From Dryocola boscaweniae (lineage in GTDB: Bacteria; Pseudomonadota; Gammaproteobacteria; Enterobacterales; Enterobacteriaceae), in assembly GCF_025215095.1 (NCBI RefSeq), contig NZ_JALHAP010000080.1:186001-250000 (forward strand): a stretch of DNA of 64,000 nt, read 5' to 3'. The notes under the pieces are model-generated. The model was not told where the DNA came from. It saw only the letters and a program-made list of their open reading frames with translations, and searched no databases. This document shows, piece by piece, positions 1-9,421 of this stretch. Each line of letters opens with the position of its first letter. Position 1 is the first letter of the stretch. The position numbers and the translations under genes were made by a program.

Positions 1-722
1 GCGTAGACGCGATCTTTATTGCTCCAATCGTCGCCACGGGTTGGGAGCCGGTGCTGCAGGAAGCGAAAGAAGCCAAAATCCCGGTATTCCTGCTTGACCG
101 TAATATCGATGTTAAAGACAAATCATTGTACATGACCGTCGTCACCGCTAACAACGTGCTGGAAGGCCAGTTGATTGGCGAATGGCTGTTAAAAGAGCTG
201 AACGGCAAGCAGTGTAACGTGGTCGAGCTGCAGGGCACCGTGGGCGCAAGCGTAGCTATCGATCGTAAGAAAGGCTTTGCTGACGCAATTTCTAAAGCAT
301 CCAACGTGAAAATCATCCGTTCTCAGTCCGGCGACTTTACCCGCAGTAAAGGTAAAGAAGTTATGGAAAGCTTTATCAAAGCTGAGAACAACGGCAAAAA
401 CATCTGCATGGTTTACGCCCATAACGATGACATGGTGATCGGCGCCATTCAGGCAATCAAAGAAGCGGGCCTGAAACCGGGCAAAGATATCCTGACCGGT
501 TCAATTGACGGCGTACCGGATATCTACAAAGCGATGATCGACGGTGAAGCGAATGCCAGCGTGGAATTGACGCCAAACATGGCGGGACCTGCGTTTGACG
601 CCTTAGAAAAATTCAAAAAAGACGGCACCATGCCGGAAAAAGTCACCATCACCAAATCCACCCTTTACCTGCCGGATACAGCTAAAGAAGAGTTAGAGAA
701 GAAGAAATCCATGGGTTATTGA
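1..722 (+). CDS. ytfQ: Galactofuranose ABC transporter, periplasmic binding protein YtfQ (5' partial)
   Basis: The gene runs off the left edge; the first whole codon is at 3, and about 239 C-terminal residues are present. From memory the E. coli protein has 318, so the signal peptide and roughly the first 80 residues are missing. It is the substrate-binding subunit (periplasmic binding protein type I, ribose-binding-like) of the YtfQ-YtfR-YtfT-YjfF importer, which takes up galactofuranose. The visible part includes the lobe sequences VELQGTVGASVAIDRKKGF and MVYAHNDDMVIGAIQAI, which match the E. coli protein almost residue for residue. The internal GTG at 51 is not the true start, because the reading frame continues upstream with conserved residues (VDAIFIAP). 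It is followed by a REP-pair palindrome and ytfR, the usual layout in which the binding protein is expressed more than the membrane parts. Confidence 0.95.
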   Translation, partial: VDAIFIAPIVATGWEPVLQEAKEAKIPVFLLDRNIDVKDKSLYMTVVTANNVLEGQLIGEWLLKELNGKQCNVVELQGTVGASVAIDRKKGFADAISKASNVKIIRSQSGDFTRSKGKEVMESFIKAENNGKNICMVYAHNDDMVIGAIQAIKEAGLKPGKDILTGSIDGVPDIYKAMIDGEANASVELTPNMAGPAFDALEKFKKDGTMPEKVTITKSTLYLPDTAKEELEKKKSMGY

Positions 723-755
723 TTACCCTGTCCTTCACGCAGGGGGATGTTGTAT

Positions 756-847
756 GTAGGGCGGATAAGCGTAGCGTCATCCGCCGTCCCGGGCTTGCCC
801 GGGACGGATGGCGGCAGATGGATGGCGCTGTTGCTTATCCACCCTAC
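756..847. repeat. REP/BIME-like palindromic pair between ytfQ and ytfR
   Basis: Two oppositely oriented REP-like units face each other. The left arm GTAGGGCGGATAAGC begins at 756 and the right arm GCTTATCCACCCTAC ends at 847; they pair at 14 of 15 positions. A further hairpin, GTCCCGGG-ctt-CCCGGGAC-like, lies between them around 786-805. Comparable units occur at 6057-6131, 8708-8737, 22517-22586 and 29679-29753. REP pairs after a binding-protein gene commonly protect the upstream mRNA from 3' decay; that role here is inferred. Confidence 0.8.
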
Positions 848-873
848 AGTTTTACTTTGGCGGGAGTTGGAAG

Positions 874-2373
874 ATGAGCATAAACAATCAGGAAATTTTG
901 CGTACGGAAGGCCTCAGTAAACATTTCCCGGGGGTTAAAGCGCTCGACAAAGTGGACTTTAGCTTACGGCGCGGAGAAATCATGGCGCTGCTTGGCGAAA
1001 ACGGCGCCGGGAAATCAACGTTAATCAAAGCGTTGACCGGCGTTTATCAGCGCGACAGCGGCAATATTTATCTGGAAGGCGAACTGATTTCGCCAAAAAA
1101 TACCGCCCACGCCCAGCAGCTCGGCATCGGTACGGTTTATCAGGAAGTGAATTTGCTGCCCAATATGTCGGTGGCAGACAATCTGTTTATCGGTCGCGAA
1201 CCCCGCCGTTTTGGTCTGCTGCGCCGTAAAGAGATGGAAAAGCGCGCTGCCGCGCTTATGGAATCCTACGGCTTCTCGCTGGATGTAGCCGAACCGCTCA
1301 ACCGTTACTCCGTGGCGATGCAGCAAATCGTTGCTATTTGCCGCGCCATCGATTTATCAGCCAAAGTGCTGATCCTCGATGAACCAACCGCCAGTCTCGA
1401 CACCAAAGAAGTCGAAATGCTTTTTACCCTGATGCGCCAGCTCAGCTCCCAGGGCGTCAGCCTAATCTTCGTCACTCACTTTCTCGATCAGGTTTATGAA
1501 GTTACCGACAGGATCACCGTGTTGCGTAATGGCGCATTCGTCGGCACGCGCGAGACAAAAGATCTGCCGCAGATCGATCTGGTGAAAATGATGCTGGGCC
1601 GCGAGCTGGAAACCAACGCGCTACAGCGCGCCGGGCGTACGTTGCTGAGTGAAAAACCGGTCGCGGCGTTTAAAGATTTTGGTAAGAAAGGCGTTATCAA
1701 TCCGTTCGATCTCGAAGTGCGGCCAGGCGAAATCGTCGGGCTCGCAGGGTTGCTGGGCTCCGGGCGAACGGAAACTGCGGAAGTGATCTTTGGCATCAGA
1801 CCCGCCGACCAGGGCTGCGCTACGATCAAAGGCAAGCAGCAAACGCTGCGCTCGCCGCATAAAGCCTCAAGTCTGGGCATTGGTTTTTGTCCCGAAGATC
1901 GCAAAACCGACGGGATTATTGCCGCCGCGTCGGTGCGTGAAAACATTATCCTGGCGCTGCAGGCCCAGCGCGGCTGGCTGCGGCCTATTCCTAAGCGCGA
2001 GCAGTATCAGATAGCCGAACGGTTTATCCGCCAGCTTGGCATTCGCACGCCAGGCCCCGATCAGCCGATTGAATTTCTCTCCGGCGGTAACCAGCAAAAG
2101 GTTTTGCTTTCGCGCTGGCTGCTGACCAAACCACAGTTCCTGATCCTCGATGAGCCAACGCGAGGTATCGACGTAGGCGCGCACGCGGAAATTATCCGCC
2201 TGATAGAAACGCTCTGCGCAGATGGCCTGGCGCTGCTGGTTATCTCCTCTGAACTCGAAGAGCTGGTGGGCTACGCGGATCGTGTGGTGATCATGCGCGA
2301 CAGGCAGCAGGTGGCGGAGATCCCGCTCGAAGAGCTGTCCGTTTCGGCCATTATGAATGCCATTGCGGCATAA
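874..2373 (+). CDS. ytfR: Galactofuranose ABC transporter, ATP-binding protein YtfR
   Basis: This is the double-domain ATPase of the galactofuranose importer, of the RbsA/MglA sugar family. I place the start at ATG 874 (protein begins MSINNQEILRTEGLSKHF), giving 499 residues against about 500 in E. coli; the open frame extends upstream but the added residues are encoded by the REP repeat. The first domain has Walker A GENGAGKST (residues 41-49) and Walker B ILDEPTASLD. The second domain has the degenerate Walker A GLLGSGRTE typical of this family, signature LSGGNQQKV and Walker B ILDEPTRGID. It lies just downstream of ytfQ, and its stop overlaps the ribosome binding site of ytfT. Confidence 0.95.
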   Translation: MSINNQEILRTEGLSKHFPGVKALDKVDFSLRRGEIMALLGENGAGKSTLIKALTGVYQRDSGNIYLEGELISPKNTAHAQQLGIGTVYQEVNLLPNMSVADNLFIGREPRRFGLLRRKEMEKRAAALMESYGFSLDVAEPLNRYSVAMQQIVAICRAIDLSAKVLILDEPTASLDTKEVEMLFTLMRQLSSQGVSLIFVTHFLDQVYEVTDRITVLRNGAFVGTRETKDLPQIDLVKMMLGRELETNALQRAGRTLLSEKPVAAFKDFGKKGVINPFDLEVRPGEIVGLAGLLGSGRTETAEVIFGIRPADQGCATIKGKQQTLRSPHKASSLGIGFCPEDRKTDGIIAAASVRENIILALQAQRGWLRPIPKREQYQIAERFIRQLGIRTPGPDQPIEFLSGGNQQKVLLSRWLLTKPQFLILDEPTRGIDVGAHAEIIRLIETLCADGLALLVISSELEELVGYADRVVIMRDRQQVAEIPLEELSVSAIMNAIAA

Positions 2374-2383
2374 GGAGTAACTC

Positions 2384-3415
2384 GTGATGTCTCGTTCATT
2401 GCCGCAAACTGAAGCGCCGAAGCCAAAGCGCAGCTTCCGCTGGCCGCCCGGCATCCCACAGCTTATCGCGCTGGTGCTGGTGTTGCTGGTCGACAGCATG
2501 GTCGCCAACCATTTCTTTAATATCGTCGTGCAGGATGGGCGCCTGTTCGGCAGCCCAATCGACATTCTGAACCGTGCGGCCCCGGTGGCTCTGCTGGCAA
2601 TCGGCATGACGCTTGTAATAGCAACCGGCGGCATCGACCTGTCCGTTGGCGCGGTGATGGCCATCGCCGGAGCAACTGCCGCCACGCTCACGGTTGAAGG
2701 CCACAGCCTGACGGTTGTGCTGCTTGCCTCGCTCGGCGTTGGCATTCTGGCAGGATTGTGGAACGGCATTCTGGTCGCGATTCTAAAAATCCAGCCCTTC
2801 GTAGCGACTTTGATTCTGATGGTCGCCGGACGCGGCGTGGCGCAACTGATTACTACCGGCCAGATCGTTACCTTTAACTCGCCCAGCCTGTCGTTTCTCG
2901 GCAGCGGCTCGCTGTTCTTCTTCCCGACGCCGGTCATTATCGCCATCGCCACGCTGATTGTTTTCTGGTTATTTACCCGCAAAACGGCGCTCGGCCTGTT
3001 TATCGAATCCGTAGGGATTAACATTCGCGCCGCTAAAAACGCCGGTGTGAACACGCGTATCGTGGTGATGCTGACCTATGTGCTGAGCGGCGTATGCGCC
3101 GCCATCGCCGGGATCATCGTTACGGCGGATATTCGCGGAGCCGATGCCAACAACGCTGGGTTATGGCTGGAGCTGGACGCCATTCTCGCGGTGGTTATCG
3201 GCGGCGGTTCGCTGATGGGCGGTCGTTTTAACATCGCGCTGTCCGTTGTTGGCGCGCTGATTATTCAGGGGATGAACACAGGTATTCTGCTTTCCGGCTT
3301 CCCGCCGGAACTTAACCAGGTTGTAAAAGCCGTCGTGGTGATGTGCGTGCTGATCGTTCAGTCGCCGCGTTTTATTGCTTTGCTCAAAGGACTCCGCCGT
3401 CATGATCAAACGTAA
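2384..3415 (+). CDS. ytfT: Galactofuranose ABC transporter permease YtfT
   Basis: This is an inner-membrane permease of the BPD_transp_2 (ribose/branched-chain) family, 343 residues, with about eight to ten hydrophobic segments and the conserved stretch GMTLVIATGGIDLSVGAVMA. It pairs with YjfF as the second permease. Two start codons are adjacent, GTG 2384 and ATG 2387, both within reach of an AGGAG motif at 2373-2377. I use 2384, which gives an MM- start like the E. coli protein. The 3' end overlaps yjfF by 14 nt, which suggests translational coupling. Confidence 0.93.
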   Translation: MMSRSLPQTEAPKPKRSFRWPPGIPQLIALVLVLLVDSMVANHFFNIVVQDGRLFGSPIDILNRAAPVALLAIGMTLVIATGGIDLSVGAVMAIAGATAATLTVEGHSLTVVLLASLGVGILAGLWNGILVAILKIQPFVATLILMVAGRGVAQLITTGQIVTFNSPSLSFLGSGSLFFFPTPVIIAIATLIVFWLFTRKTALGLFIESVGINIRAAKNAGVNTRIVVMLTYVLSGVCAAIAGIIVTADIRGADANNAGLWLELDAILAVVIGGGSLMGGRFNIALSVVGALIIQGMNTGILLSGFPPELNQVVKAVVVMCVLIVQSPRFIALLKGLRRHDQT

Positions 3416-4403
3416 CCTCCCGTTGATGATAACCCTGGCGGTATTTGTGCTGGGCTATCTTTATTGCCTGACGCAGTTCCCCGGCTTTGCTTCCACAAGA
3501 GTTATCTGCAACATCCTGACCGATAACGCTTTCCTTGGAATCATCGCCGTCGGTATGACCTTTGTGATCCTCTCCGGCGGCATCGATCTGTCGGTTGGGT
3601 CGGTGATCGCCTTTACCGGCGTGTTCCTCGCTAAAGCGATTGGCTTCTGGGGACTTTCGCCGCTCGTCGCCTTCCCGCTGGTGCTGGCGATGGGCTGCGC
3701 CTTTGGCGCATTTATGGGGCTGCTAATCGACGCGCTAAAAATCCCGGCGTTTATCATTACGCTTGCCGGAATGTTCTTCCTGCGCGGCGTCAGCTATCTG
3801 GTTTCGGAGGAGTCGATTCCTATCGACCATCCGATTTATGAAACGCTTTCAAGCCTTGCCTGGCGAATTCCCGGCGGTGGAAGGCTGAGCGCAATGGGTC
3901 TGCTGATGCTGGCCGTGGTGGTCATCGGCATTTTCCTCGCTCACCGCACTCGTTTCGGCAACCAGGTTTACGCCATCGGCGGCAGCGCAACTTCTGCTAA
4001 TCTGATGGGCATCTCAACGCGCAGCACAACTGTGCGCATCTATATGCTTTCTACCGGGCTTGCGACACTCGCGGGCATCGTCTTCTCGCTCTATACCTCC
4101 GCAGGCTACGCGCTGGCAGGTATGGGCGTTGAGCTGGACGCCATCGCCTCCGTGGTTATCGGCGGTACGCTGCTGAGCGGCGGCGTGGGTACCGTTCTGG
4201 GCACCTTGTTTGGCGTGGCGATTCAGGGGTTAATACAGACCTATATCAATTTCGACGGAACGCTCAGCTCGTGGTGGACAAAAATCGCCATCGGCATTTT
4301 ATTGTTTATTTTTATCGCGTTACAACGCGGACTGACGGTGCTGTGGGAAAATCGCCAGAGCTCACCTGTTAAACGTATTAGCGTTACGGCAACGCGCTCG
4401 TAA
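3402..4403 (+). CDS. yjfF: Galactofuranose ABC transporter permease YjfF
   Basis: This second permease of the galactofuranose importer is 333 residues from ATG 3402 (MIKRNLPLMIT). The open frame begins earlier, inside ytfT, but the conserved protein starts here. It shares the GMTFVILSGGIDLSVGSVIAF core with YtfT, as expected of paired permeases in this family. It is the last gene of the transporter operon. In E. coli it is followed directly by fbp; here a chemoreceptor gene with its own flagellar-type promoter lies between them. Confidence 0.95.
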   Translation: MIKRNLPLMITLAVFVLGYLYCLTQFPGFASTRVICNILTDNAFLGIIAVGMTFVILSGGIDLSVGSVIAFTGVFLAKAIGFWGLSPLVAFPLVLAMGCAFGAFMGLLIDALKIPAFIITLAGMFFLRGVSYLVSEESIPIDHPIYETLSSLAWRIPGGGRLSAMGLLMLAVVVIGIFLAHRTRFGNQVYAIGGSATSANLMGISTRSTTVRIYMLSTGLATLAGIVFSLYTSAGYALAGMGVELDAIASVVIGGTLLSGGVGTVLGTLFGVAIQGLIQTYINFDGTLSSWWTKIAIGILLFIFIALQRGLTVLWENRQSSPVKRISVTATRS

Positions 4404-4427
4404 CATATTGAATTAACAAAAATCGTC

Positions 4428-4454
4428 TAAACTTTCCCCGGCGGCTGCCGATAA
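4428..4454 (+). promoter_or_regulatory. Sigma-28 (FliA) promoter for the chemoreceptor gene
   Basis: The sequence TAAA (4428-4431), a 15-nt spacer, and GCCGATAA (4447-4454) match the enterobacterial flagellar class 3 consensus TAAA-N15-GCCGATAA at every consensus position. The expected start of transcription is near 4461, about 40 nt before the ATG at 4501. This fits a chemoreceptor gene controlled together with flagella. Confidence 0.9.
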
Positions 4455-4500
4455 CATCTCCATTAGTTATCTAATGACTTAAGTCACCGGGAAGAGAAGC

Positions 4501-6054
4501 ATGCTAAGAAATCTGTCGATTCGTACGGGTCTGCTAACGTTACTGGCAGTGATGACGTTCCTGCTGCTGGTCGTCAGCGGTATTGGTATTTTCGCCTTGC
4601 AACAAAGCTCCAGTTCGCTTGAAAAAATAAACCGCCTGCAGGGTGAACAGATGGTGCGTCTGACCGACGGCTATGTGTCCTTACTGCGCGCCCGCAACGA
4701 AGCCGGGCAGGCGGTGCGCCAGATGGAAATCGGCATGCTGGAAGATGCAGCGAAATCGACCAACACCGTTACCGGCGAAGCCGCGCATGCTCAGCAGGAA
4801 ATTAAAGCCTTTATCGACAGCGGCGTGGACGACGAAGAGGGCAGTCAGCTCGTCAAAAACCTGTCTCAGACTTACGCCGATTATCTCGCCAAAGGCATTA
4901 CGCCGATGCTGGCCGCGCTGAACAAGCAAAGCCCGGATGGCTATTACGATCTGCTGGAAAATGGCCTGATCCCGCTTTCGCAGAAGTTTGATACCGACGT
5001 GCAGATTTTCCGTCAGTGGGGCGAGAAGCGTGGCAACGACGAAGTGGCTTCCATCCAGAAGCAAAAGAAAATCGTCCTCACGCTTATCGTTATTGCGGCC
5101 CTGCTGACCGCGGGCATTATCGTGCTGGTGTGGCTTGCGCTGCGCCATCTGCTGCTTAAGCCGCTTAATGAATCTATCGAGCAGCTTGAATATGTCGCCG
5201 AAGGGGATTTAACGCGTGAGCTGCAGGCTGCGGGTAACAATGAGTTTGGTCGTCTCGCGAGCGCTATTGCCGCGATGCGTAACTCCCTTATGGAGTCGGT
5301 GAGCCGCGTTCGTGACGCCAGTTCGCAGATTGATACCGGCAGCCGGGAGCTGGCGGCCGGTAACCTGAATCTCTCCCAGCGTACTGAATCAACCGCCACA
5401 TCCCTTGAGCAAACTGCCGCCAGCATGGAGCAGATCACCGCAACGGTGAAACAAAACGCCGATAACGCCGAGCAGGCGCACAAGCTTGCGAAAGACGTTT
5501 CCGATACCGCCGATCGCGGCAGCGAAATGGTCTGCTACGTCATCGAGAAAATGCGTGATATCGCCAGCAGCTCCGATCGTATAGCCGACATTCTTAGCGT
5601 TATCGACGGCATCGCCTTCCAGACCAATATCCTGGCGCTGAATGCCTCGGTAGAAGCTGCGCGTGCCGGCGAACAGGGCCGAGGATTTGCCGTAGTCGCC
5701 GGGGAAGTTCGAACGCTTGCAAGCCGCAGCGCCGACGCGGCAAAAGAAATCCGCACCTTAATCTCCGATTCGCAAAACCACGTTGGCGAAGGCCGCGACC
5801 TGGCCCAGCAGGCGGGCGAAACCATGGATGAGATTGCCGAAGAAGTCACGCGCATGACCAAACTGATGCGCCAGATTGCCAGCGCCTCTAACGAACAGAG
5901 CCACGGTATCGAGCAGGTAAATATTGCGGTAAGCCAGATGGATGAAGCGGCGCAGCAGAATGCGGCGTTAGTGCAGCAGTCAACGGCTGCGACTCGTTCG
6001 CTGGAAGAGCAGTCGCAACAGCTTGTCGCGGCTATGGCTTCGTTCAGATGTTAA
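4501..6054 (+). CDS. Methyl-accepting chemotaxis protein (4-helix-bundle sensor)
   Basis: This 517-residue chemoreceptor has Tar/Tsr-like organisation: a first membrane segment at about 11-32, a periplasmic four-helix-bundle sensor to about 190, a second membrane segment at about 191-213, a HAMP domain, and a cytoplasmic coiled-coil signalling domain. The signalling hairpin tip contains [20 protein letters not shown]. The C-terminus ends MASFRC and lacks the NWETF-type tether for CheR/CheB, as in low-abundance receptors that rely on others for adaptation. It starts at ATG 4501 behind GGGAAGAG. The ligand is unknown; its position beside the galactofuranose transporter might hint at a related sugar, but that is only inference. 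A sigma-28 promoter precedes it. Confidence 0.93.
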   Translation: MLRNLSIRTGLLTLLAVMTFLLLVVSGIGIFALQQSSSSLEKINRLQGEQMVRLTDGYVSLLRARNEAGQAVRQMEIGMLEDAAKSTNTVTGEAAHAQQEIKAFIDSGVDDEEGSQLVKNLSQTYADYLAKGITPMLAALNKQSPDGYYDLLENGLIPLSQKFDTDVQIFRQWGEKRGNDEVASIQKQKKIVLTLIVIAALLTAGIIVLVWLALRHLLLKPLNESIEQLEYVAEGDLTRELQAAGNNEFGRLASAIAAMRNSLMESVSRVRDASSQIDTGSRELAAGNLNLSQRTESTATSLEQTAASMEQITATVKQNADNAEQAHKLAKDVSDTADRGSEMVCYVIEKMRDIASSSDRIADILSVIDGIAFQTNILALNASVEAARAGEQGRGFAVVAGEVRTLASRSADAAKEIRTLISDSQNHVGEGRDLAQQAGETMDEIAEEVTRMTKLMRQIASASNEQSHGIEQVNIAVSQMDEAAQQNAALVQQSTAATRSLEEQSQQLVAAMASFRC

Positions 6055-6056
6055 AC

Positions 6057-6131
6057 GGCGGATGACGTCGCATTTATCCACCCTACAAAATCCGATCTGT
6101 AGGGTGGATAAGCAACGCGCCATCCACCGTA
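6057..6131. repeat. REP/BIME-like palindromic pair between the chemoreceptor gene and fbp
   Basis: TTATCCACCCTAC (6074-6086) and GTAGGGTGGATAA (6099-6111) form a perfect 13-bp inverted repeat with a 12-nt loop, flanked by the GC-rich halves of two REP-like units (GGCGGATGACGTCG and AACGCGCCATCCACC). It lies between convergent genes and may also help end transcription. Confidence 0.8.
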
Positions 6132-6141
6132 ATTAAAACAA

Positions 6142-7140
6142 TTAAGCGTCCGGGAACTCGCGAATAAAGCGTTCCACGTCTTCCACCATATGTTCATTGC
6201 CGACAAAGAACGGGCGACGCTGGTGCAGGGATTCCGGAATAATATCGAGAATGCGCTCTTTGCCATCGCTGGCTTTACCGCCAGCCTGCTCGGCCAGGAA
6301 CGCCATTGGGTTACCTTCATACAGCAAACGCAGTTTCCCTTCCGGGTGGCTTGCGGTGCTTGGATACAGGTAAATCCCGCCTTTTAGCAGGTTGCGGTGG
6401 AAGTCCGCGACCAGGGAGCCAATGTAGCGCGAGGTGTAAGGGCGTTGCGTTGAGCTGTCTTCTTCCTGACAAAACTTAATGTATTTTTTCACACCGTTCG
6501 GGAAGCGAATGTAATTCCCTTCGTTAATGGAATAGGTGTTGCCCTTTTGCGGGAAGCGCATGCGCTCCTGGCACAGGCAGAACACGCCCAGCGAAGGATC
6601 GTAAGTAAAGGCGTGAACCCCGCAGCCGGTGGTGTAAACCAGCATGGTGGAGGAGCCGTAAACCACATAACCTGCGGCAACCTGTTTATTACCCGGCTGG
6701 AGGAAATCCGCCTCGGTAACGGGGGAACCAACCGGTGTGATGCGGCGGTAGATAGAGAAAATGGTGCCAACAGAAACGTTGACATCAATGTTAGATGAGC
6801 CATCAAGCGGGTCCATCAACACGACGTATTTGGCGTGTTCTGCTCCTTCGAAAACGACGATTTCGTCTTCTTCTTCGGAAGCGATACCCGCCACAATCCC
6901 TCGGGCCTTCAGTGCTGCTTTCAGTTTTTCATTTGCGAACAGATCGAGTTTTTGCTGCACCTCGCCCTGTATATTTTCAGCGCCGCTGGCACCCAGAATA
7001 TCGACGAGGCCAGCCTTGTTGATATCACGGTGGATGATCTTAGCGCCCAGCTTTATTGCCGACAGTAAAGCCGTGAGCTCGCCGGTTGCGTGGGAGAACT
7101 CGTGCTGCTTCTCGACAATAAATTCACCTAACGTTTTCAT
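6142..7140 (-). CDS. fbp: Fructose-1,6-bisphosphatase class I
   Basis: Fbp hydrolyses fructose-1,6-bisphosphate to fructose-6-phosphate and phosphate, the committed step of gluconeogenesis, in the cytoplasm. The 332-residue protein (start [12 protein letters not shown]) has the usual length and is nearly identical to E. coli Fbp. The metal-binding acidic residues E89 and E90 and the motif [10 protein letters not shown] (110-119) are intact. The frame could open two codons upstream at 7146, but the conserved start is 7140. It is divergent from mpl and convergent with the chemoreceptor gene. Confidence 0.97.
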   Translation of the reverse strand: MKTLGEFIVEKQHEFSHATGELTALLSAIKLGAKIIHRDINKAGLVDILGASGAENIQGEVQQKLDLFANEKLKAALKARGIVAGIASEEEDEIVVFEGAEHAKYVVLMDPLDGSSNIDVNVSVGTIFSIYRRITPVGSPVTEADFLQPGNKQVAAGYVVYGSSTMLVYTTGCGVHAFTYDPSLGVFCLCQERMRFPQKGNTYSINEGNYIRFPNGVKKYIKFCQEEDSSTQRPYTSRYIGSLVADFHRNLLKGGIYLYPSTASHPEGKLRLLYEGNPMAFLAEQAGGKASDGKERILDIIPESLHQRRPFFVGNEHMVEDVERFIREFPDA

Positions 7141-7317
7141 AAACACTTTCCCTGCATGTTTCAGTTGGATAAAGCGGTTACAACAATCTTAACAAACTTT
7201 CAAATCTTAGCGCACAGGTGAATCGCGCCAGCAAAATACGGAATTTCCTGAATTGCATTTATTCGCCAGAGCAGATGCGGGTAGAATGTGCGCCAAACAG
7301 AGAAAGGATAGTTTTGT

Positions 7318-8697
7318 ATGCGCATTCATATTCTAGGGATTTGTGGCACTTTTATGGGCGGTCTGGCTATGCTTGCCCGATCCCTTGGCCACGAAGTAAC
7401 CGGCTCGGACGCCAACGTCTACCCGCCGATGAGTACTTTGCTTGAAGAGCAAGGTATTTCCCTGATTCAGGGCTACGACGCAAGCCAGCTCGATCCGCAG
7501 CCGGACTTAGTGATCGTCGGCAATGCCATGACCCGTGGCAATCCGTGCGTGGAAGCGGTGCTTGAGAAAAGCATTCCATATATGTCCGGCCCGCAGTGGC
7601 TGCATGATTTCGTCCTGCGAGACCGCTGGGTTATCGCGGTAGCAGGCACTCACGGTAAAACCACCACTGCCGGAATGGCAACGTGGATCCTTGAAGCCTG
7701 CGGCTATAAGCCCGGCTTTGTGATTGGTGGCGTACCGGGAAACTTTGATGTTTCCGCGCGCCTGGGCGATAGCCCGTTCTTCGTGATTGAAGCCGACGAA
7801 TACGACTGCGCGTTCTTCGACAAGCGTTCCAAATTCGTGCATTACTGCCCGCGCACGCTGATCCTCAACAATCTTGAGTTCGACCATGCGGATATCTTTG
7901 ACGATCTGAAAGCGATTCAGAAACAGTTCCACCATCTGGTGCGCATCGTGCCGGGACAGGGCAAAATCATCTGGCCTGAAAACGACGCCAACATTAAACA
8001 AACCATGACGATGGGCTGCTGGAGCGAACAGGAGCTGGTGGGCGAGCAGGGCCACTGGCAGGCGAAAAAGCTCAGCCCGGATGCGTCAAACTGGGAAGTT
8101 TACCTGGATGGCGAGCGCGTCGGGGAAGTGAACTGGCAGCTAGTGGGCGAACACAACATGCATAACGGGCTGATGGCGATAGCCGCGGCGCGTCATGTGG
8201 GAGTGGCGCCGGCAGATGCTGCTAAGGCGCTGGATACCTTTATTAACGCGCGTCGCCGCCTGGAACTGCGTGGCGAAGCAAATGGCGTAACGGTATACGA
8301 TGATTTCGCTCATCACCCAACCGCGATTCTGGCGACCCTTGCGGCGCTGCGCGGCAAAGTGGGCGGCACCGCGCGCATTCTCGCCGTGCTTGAGCCGCGT
8401 TCAAATACCATGAAAATGGGCCACAGCAAAGACGATCTCGCCCCGTCTTTAGGTCGTGCGGATGAAGTCTTCCTGCTGCAGCCGCCGCATATTCCGTGGC
8501 AGGTTGTGGAAGTGGCGGAAGCCTGCATTCAGCCAGCTCACTGGAGCGCGGAAGTGGATACGCTGGTTGATATGATTGTCAAAACCGCACAGCCGGGCGA
8601 TCACATTCTGGTGATGAGCAACGGCGGTTTCGGCGGCATTCATCAGAAACTGCTTGATGAGCTGGCGAAAAAGCCGTTCGGTAATCCCGTTAATTGA
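7318..8697 (+). CDS. mpl: UDP-MurNAc:L-Ala-gamma-D-Glu-meso-DAP ligase
   Basis: Mpl attaches the recycled cell-wall tripeptide L-Ala-gamma-D-Glu-meso-diaminopimelate to UDP-MurNAc, feeding murein recycling in the cytoplasm. The 459-residue Mur-ligase family protein has the N-terminal Rossmann-like domain (MRIHILGICGTFMGGLAM), the ATP-binding loop GTHGKTTT (110-117), and the central and C-terminal ligase domains. A GAGAAAGGA ribosome binding site lies at about 7300-7308. It converges on darP across a shared terminator. Confidence 0.97.
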   Translation: MRIHILGICGTFMGGLAMLARSLGHEVTGSDANVYPPMSTLLEEQGISLIQGYDASQLDPQPDLVIVGNAMTRGNPCVEAVLEKSIPYMSGPQWLHDFVLRDRWVIAVAGTHGKTTTAGMATWILEACGYKPGFVIGGVPGNFDVSARLGDSPFFVIEADEYDCAFFDKRSKFVHYCPRTLILNNLEFDHADIFDDLKAIQKQFHHLVRIVPGQGKIIWPENDANIKQTMTMGCWSEQELVGEQGHWQAKKLSPDASNWEVYLDGERVGEVNWQLVGEHNMHNGLMAIAAARHVGVAPADAAKALDTFINARRRLELRGEANGVTVYDDFAHHPTAILATLAALRGKVGGTARILAVLEPRSNTMKMGHSKDDLAPSLGRADEVFLLQPPHIPWQVVEVAEACIQPAHWSAEVDTLVDMIVKTAQPGDHILVMSNGGFGGIHQKLLDELAKKPFGNPVN

Positions 8698-8707
8698 AAA
8701 TAGCTTT

Positions 8708-8737
8708 GCAGGGCGGGTAAACGTCGAGCCACCCGCC
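8708..8737. repeat. Single REP-like unit downstream of mpl
   Basis: GCAGGGCGGGTAAACGTCGA followed by GCCACCCGCC is one REP-like unit of the family seen at 756, 6057, 22517 and 29679. No partner unit is visible here. Confidence 0.55.
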
Positions 8738-8742
8738 AATAA

Positions 8743-8766
8743 TTAAGGCCCGCTTGCGGGCCTTAA
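8743..8766. terminator. Bidirectional terminator between mpl and darP
   Basis: An 11-bp perfect stem (TTAAGGCCCGC / GCGGGCCTTAA) with a TT loop sits between two convergent genes. It reads as a hairpin in both directions with short A/T flanks. Confidence 0.75.
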
Positions 8767-8771
8767 GTTTA

Positions 8772-9323
8772 TTACTCCTGGCTTTCGGCCAGCTCACGCA
8801 GATAAGTGAAAATCTGACGGTAAGACTTCGGCGGTTTGTTGGCCGCTTTTTCTTTCTGGGCGTTGCGGATCAGCACGCGTAGCTGCTGGCGATCTGCCTG
8901 CGGGTAAAGTCTCAGCACTTCGCTCATCGCGTCGTCGCCTTCTTCTACCAGACGGTCGCGCAGCGCTTCGAGCTTATGGAACAGCGCAACCTGCTGGTTG
9001 TGGCGGTTTTTCAGCTTGTCCAGCGCCTGGCGAATCGGATCCATGTCTCGGGAACGCATCATTTTACCAATCAACTGCACCTGGCGGCGGCGGCCTTCTT
9101 TTTTGATCTTCTGCGCAAGCTCAATGGCTGCGCGTAAATCGTCATCCAGGGGGATTTTGTCGAGCGCGTTTTTACCCAACTCCATCAGCTCCATACCGAG
9201 GCGTTTTAACTCTTCGGCATCGCGTTTAATTTCGCTTTTACTGACCCAGATAATCTCATCATCTTCGTCTTCATTTTCATTATCGGGTACGTCATCGAGC
9301 CAGTCTTCGGGCTGCTTAGTCAT
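8772..9323 (-). CDS. darP: Ribosome biogenesis factor DarP (YjgA)
   Basis: This is the 183-residue highly charged DUF615 protein known as YjgA/DarP, which associates with the 50S subunit and helps late assembly of the peptidyl transferase centre. It begins [23 protein letters not shown] with an acidic N-terminus followed by a long basic helical region, and has the same length as the E. coli protein. It is divergent from pmbA, as in E. coli. Confidence 0.95.
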   Translation of the reverse strand: MTKQPEDWLDDVPDNENEDEDDEIIWVSKSEIKRDAEELKRLGMELMELGKNALDKIPLDDDLRAAIELAQKIKKEGRRRQVQLIGKMMRSRDMDPIRQALDKLKNRHNQQVALFHKLEALRDRLVEEGDDAMSEVLRLYPQADRQQLRVLIRNAQKEKAANKPPKSYRQIFTYLRELAESQE

Positions 9324-9421
9324 ATTAGGCTCCTTAAAAAAAGTGGCTAATTCTACCAGTAAAGCCTGTTCACTGCGAAATTGTTCTGATCCTGTTAGAC
9401 TTAATTAACTCAGCAGACATT

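Noticed and set aside
756..847. Terminator or IS remnant between ytfQ and ytfR
   Set aside because: No T tract and no transposase; the two-unit plan repeats elsewhere in the window and fits REP/BIME elements.
1867..3054. 395-codon open frame antisense to ytfR/ytfT
   Set aside because: Low-complexity shadow of conserved genes on the other strand; no recognisable domain or ribosome binding site.
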